Shown one piece after another: positions 7,301 to 7,854 of a stretch of 7,854 nucleotides of DNA (its first letter is position 1; each line of letters opens with the position of its first letter). Origin of the DNA: Candidatus Woesearchaeota archaeon (lineage in GTDB: Archaea; Nanobdellota; Nanobdellia; Woesearchaeales; GW2011-AR15); assembly GCA_023701075.1 (NCBI GenBank), contig JAMPXQ010000062.1, positions 1 through 7,854 of the forward strand. The letters run 5' to 3'. Made by a program: the position numbers and the translations under genes. The notes below the pieces were generated by a model. It made no database searches. It saw only the letters and a program-made list of their open reading frames with translations, and was not told the origin of the DNA.

Positions 7301-7854
7301 GAGATCGATGGGACACTCTACCATCCTGCACCTGAGAAGATAGCTGCAAGAAAAGAGCCTAAGACCAGGCTTGTCCTGCTTGACGAAGTCATATTAGGGA
7401 AGAAACGAAGCGAGATCTTAAAACAGGGGCTATTCACATGGAACCAGAAAAATGCGCACAAGACAAGCACATACCGCGATGGCGACAACTTTGTTGCTCC
7501 CACTGCTGACAGCGCTTCCCGGCTGATGCATGAGAAGAGCTATTGGAGGGATTTTGCCTATGAGGCAGGTGTAGTCTTCACACTCAAGAGAAAAGATTAT
7601 TTCCTCAAGGACAAGGATCTTGCTGTCCTTATAAGAGTATATGACAACTCATATAACCAGGGCGACTGCGGATATAGCACCAAGGTCTATTCAAGCTACG
7701 ATGACAAAACATGGTTCCTGATAGGTGAATTCACCCTTAATGGAGACGAAGCATGGTGCAACCATATATTCCAGGTGAACAGCCAGATAATCCGTTCAGA
7801 CAGGCTGTCCATCAAACTTGATGACAGGCAGAATTTCACTAAGGGGAATTTCGG
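4376..7854 (+). CDS. Tandem double B12-binding/radical SAM protein with C-terminal accessory domain, 3' partial
   Basis: One uninterrupted frame of 1159 codons runs from ATG 4376 off the right edge. I checked it line by line and found no stop. Module A (about residues 10-460) has a Rossmann-like cobalamin-binding domain (PPLGLAYLSS at 27-36, CVGGP, GEAE) and then a radical SAM domain with C233-x3-C237-x2-C240, FGVES (331-335) and MNKPY. Module B (about 487-940) repeats this: PPPW and PTGIAYLSS, GGP, EGEG, C713-x3-C717-x2-C720, YGVES (811-815). Each module closes with a Trp-rich segment ending NxYxxRxNR (from Trp435 and Trp915). Neither contains the DxHxxG motif that supplies a lower His ligand to cobalt. 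From about residue 990 a further domain follows. Single-module relatives include methyltransferases and BchE-type cyclases, so a methyl transfer or ring-forming reaction is possible. The substrate is unknown. It is coupled by ATGA and GAGGA to the SPASM-type enzyme. Confidence 0.9.
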   Translation, partial: MREELSHNMAPNVMLVICPPWDTSMPPLGLAYLSSSLKKKGYDTRIIDVNIDLFSKATTSEKKLWNMERYMDWTEKNAHMHFLKMYNSYFSNILTEIEKSSPILIGMSINAANHLFSTELAKMIKDKFPDVKICVGGPNSDAVYLLQSEIVNYLDFSVIGEAEVILPQIVDRLVKKAPLKGLNGVLEFSHKENYVSWLPKEIDLDDLAPPTFDEFDLTKYEEKGLPMITSRGCVARCSFCLDWRYRKDYKSRNPINVVEEMKRHAIKHGITHFNFRDLVINGDLKKMEEMCDIIIRQKLTFSWCAQGIVNANMSDKLLHKLKKAGLEVIVFGVESCSDTVLKSMNKPYRIQHLADLLPRMRAAGIGVGINLIIGYPSEGDAEFLETYTFLENHLKYIDRIASLSPCLLIPDTTLYAEIEKYRITWDEDSSAFLKWYTKDGKNDYETRKNRLKQIVYLAKKNFKEIQLVNLYDEQTKPQPLTKKANNMPTIMLVNPPPWGVDNPPTGIAYLSSFLEKKGIHTEVFDFNIFLHNRIPDPFKYLWHFENKNFWREDNAFNILMKEIEPTVQEAVKKILDSNAELIGFSVVDPKERITIELIKRIKERDPKRRIILGGPACSTEDSRKIFIDRIPEFVDAYVINEGEGTLLEILERHAAGKDFEGIDGALTYRNGKYSKFKEREMKADYDFPYPTYKGFNLSEYTTKSLTVEWSRGCVANCVFCKIKGLWSGYRYREPENIVDELEYHLKNNKIKKFTVTDPTFNGDFEKLEKICDLILSRDLKIEWFGQAIPSKKMTLNLLRKMKASGCYKIEYGVESGSNKVLFNMKKPYTIEIIKETLVNTYDAGIPVFIFIMVGFPGEDETEFNKTLRFIEDNRKLISAVKSVNMLHLIDDTDVFEQKEKYGIRITDPSQRHIMWESDNGENTYSVRVNRTEKLIALLKRIGIPLLETNLKEGKERELSISKDDNDLIMFKKKIAEIDGTLYHPAPEKIAARKEPKTRLVLLDEVILGKKRSEILKQGLFTWNQKNAHKTSTYRDGDNFVAPTADSASRLMHEKSYWRDFAYEAGVVFTLKRKDYFLKDKDLAVLIRVYDNSYNQGDCGYSTKVYSSYDDKTWFLIGEFTLNGDEAWCNHIFQVNSQIIRSDRLSIKLDDRQNFTKGNF
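4409..7195 (+). repeat. Protein-level tandem duplication of a B12/radical SAM module
   Basis: Two copies of the same domain pair lie head to tail, roughly 4409-5755 and 5840-7195. Equivalent landmarks are 477 residues apart at the N-terminal PPW (Trp21/Trp498) and 480 residues apart at the cluster cysteines (233/713), the GVES motif (Ser335/Ser815) and the closing Trp (435/915). The copies are clearly diverged in sequence, so the duplication or fusion is old. There is no direct DNA repeat. Confidence 0.85.
7340..7854 (+). other. C-terminal domain of unknown function on the double radical SAM protein (partial)
   Basis: After module B, from about residue 989, the sequence loses radical SAM character. 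It becomes rich in aromatic residues and alternating hydrophobic strands. Segments such as VYSSYDDKTWFLIGEF (1104 onward) recall the strand pairs of discoidin/F5-8-type or other carbohydrate-binding beta-sandwiches. The resemblance is by eye only and the domain is cut by the window edge. Confidence 0.4.

Overview
The window looks like part of an archaeal chromosome, probably from an uncultivated lineage that I cannot place further. Three lines of evidence support this. Two genes (at 2166 and 3513) have an AT-rich TATA-like box centred about 26 bases before the ATG and no Shine-Dalgarno sequence, which fits leaderless archaeal transcripts; a third (2428) has a similar box. Genes inside transcription units are instead joined by ATGA overlaps, one of them with a GAGGA ribosome site. 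Arg is written mostly AGA/AGG, and Ile is often ATA. All genes are on the + strand. No gene-free stretch exceeds about 155 bases, and I saw no RNA gene, CRISPR array, insertion sequence or integrase.

Layout. (1) Positions 1-2045: the 3' part of an alkaline-phosphatase-superfamily phosphohydrolase gene overlaps (ATGA) a gene for a CysD-like PP-loop protein (sulfate adenylyltransferase subunit 2 family). That protein carries extra cysteines recalling the iron-sulfur ligands of APS reductases. (2) 2166-2354: a 62-residue protein with one membrane segment and its own promoter. Its C-terminal tail resembles that of the CysD-like protein. (3) 2428-3357: a membrane-anchored or secreted SGNH/GDSL-type hydrolase. 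(4) 3513-7854: a two-gene unit. The first gene encodes a radical SAM enzyme with a SPASM/twitch-like auxiliary cluster. The second, joined by ATGA, encodes a very large protein made of two tandem B12-binding/radical SAM modules about 480 residues apart, followed by a C-terminal domain of unknown function. This reading frame is open for 1159 codons and runs off the right edge.

How they may work together (inference). Sulfate activation, a phospho- or sulfo-hydrolase, an SGNH esterase and several radical SAM enzymes together resemble a locus for modifying a surface glycan, lipid or other envelope molecule. No glycosyltransferase, sulfotransferase, CysN or substrate peptide is visible here, so this remains a hypothesis. 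The most unusual item is the double B12-radical SAM protein, which with its partner puts three radical SAM centres in one transcription unit.
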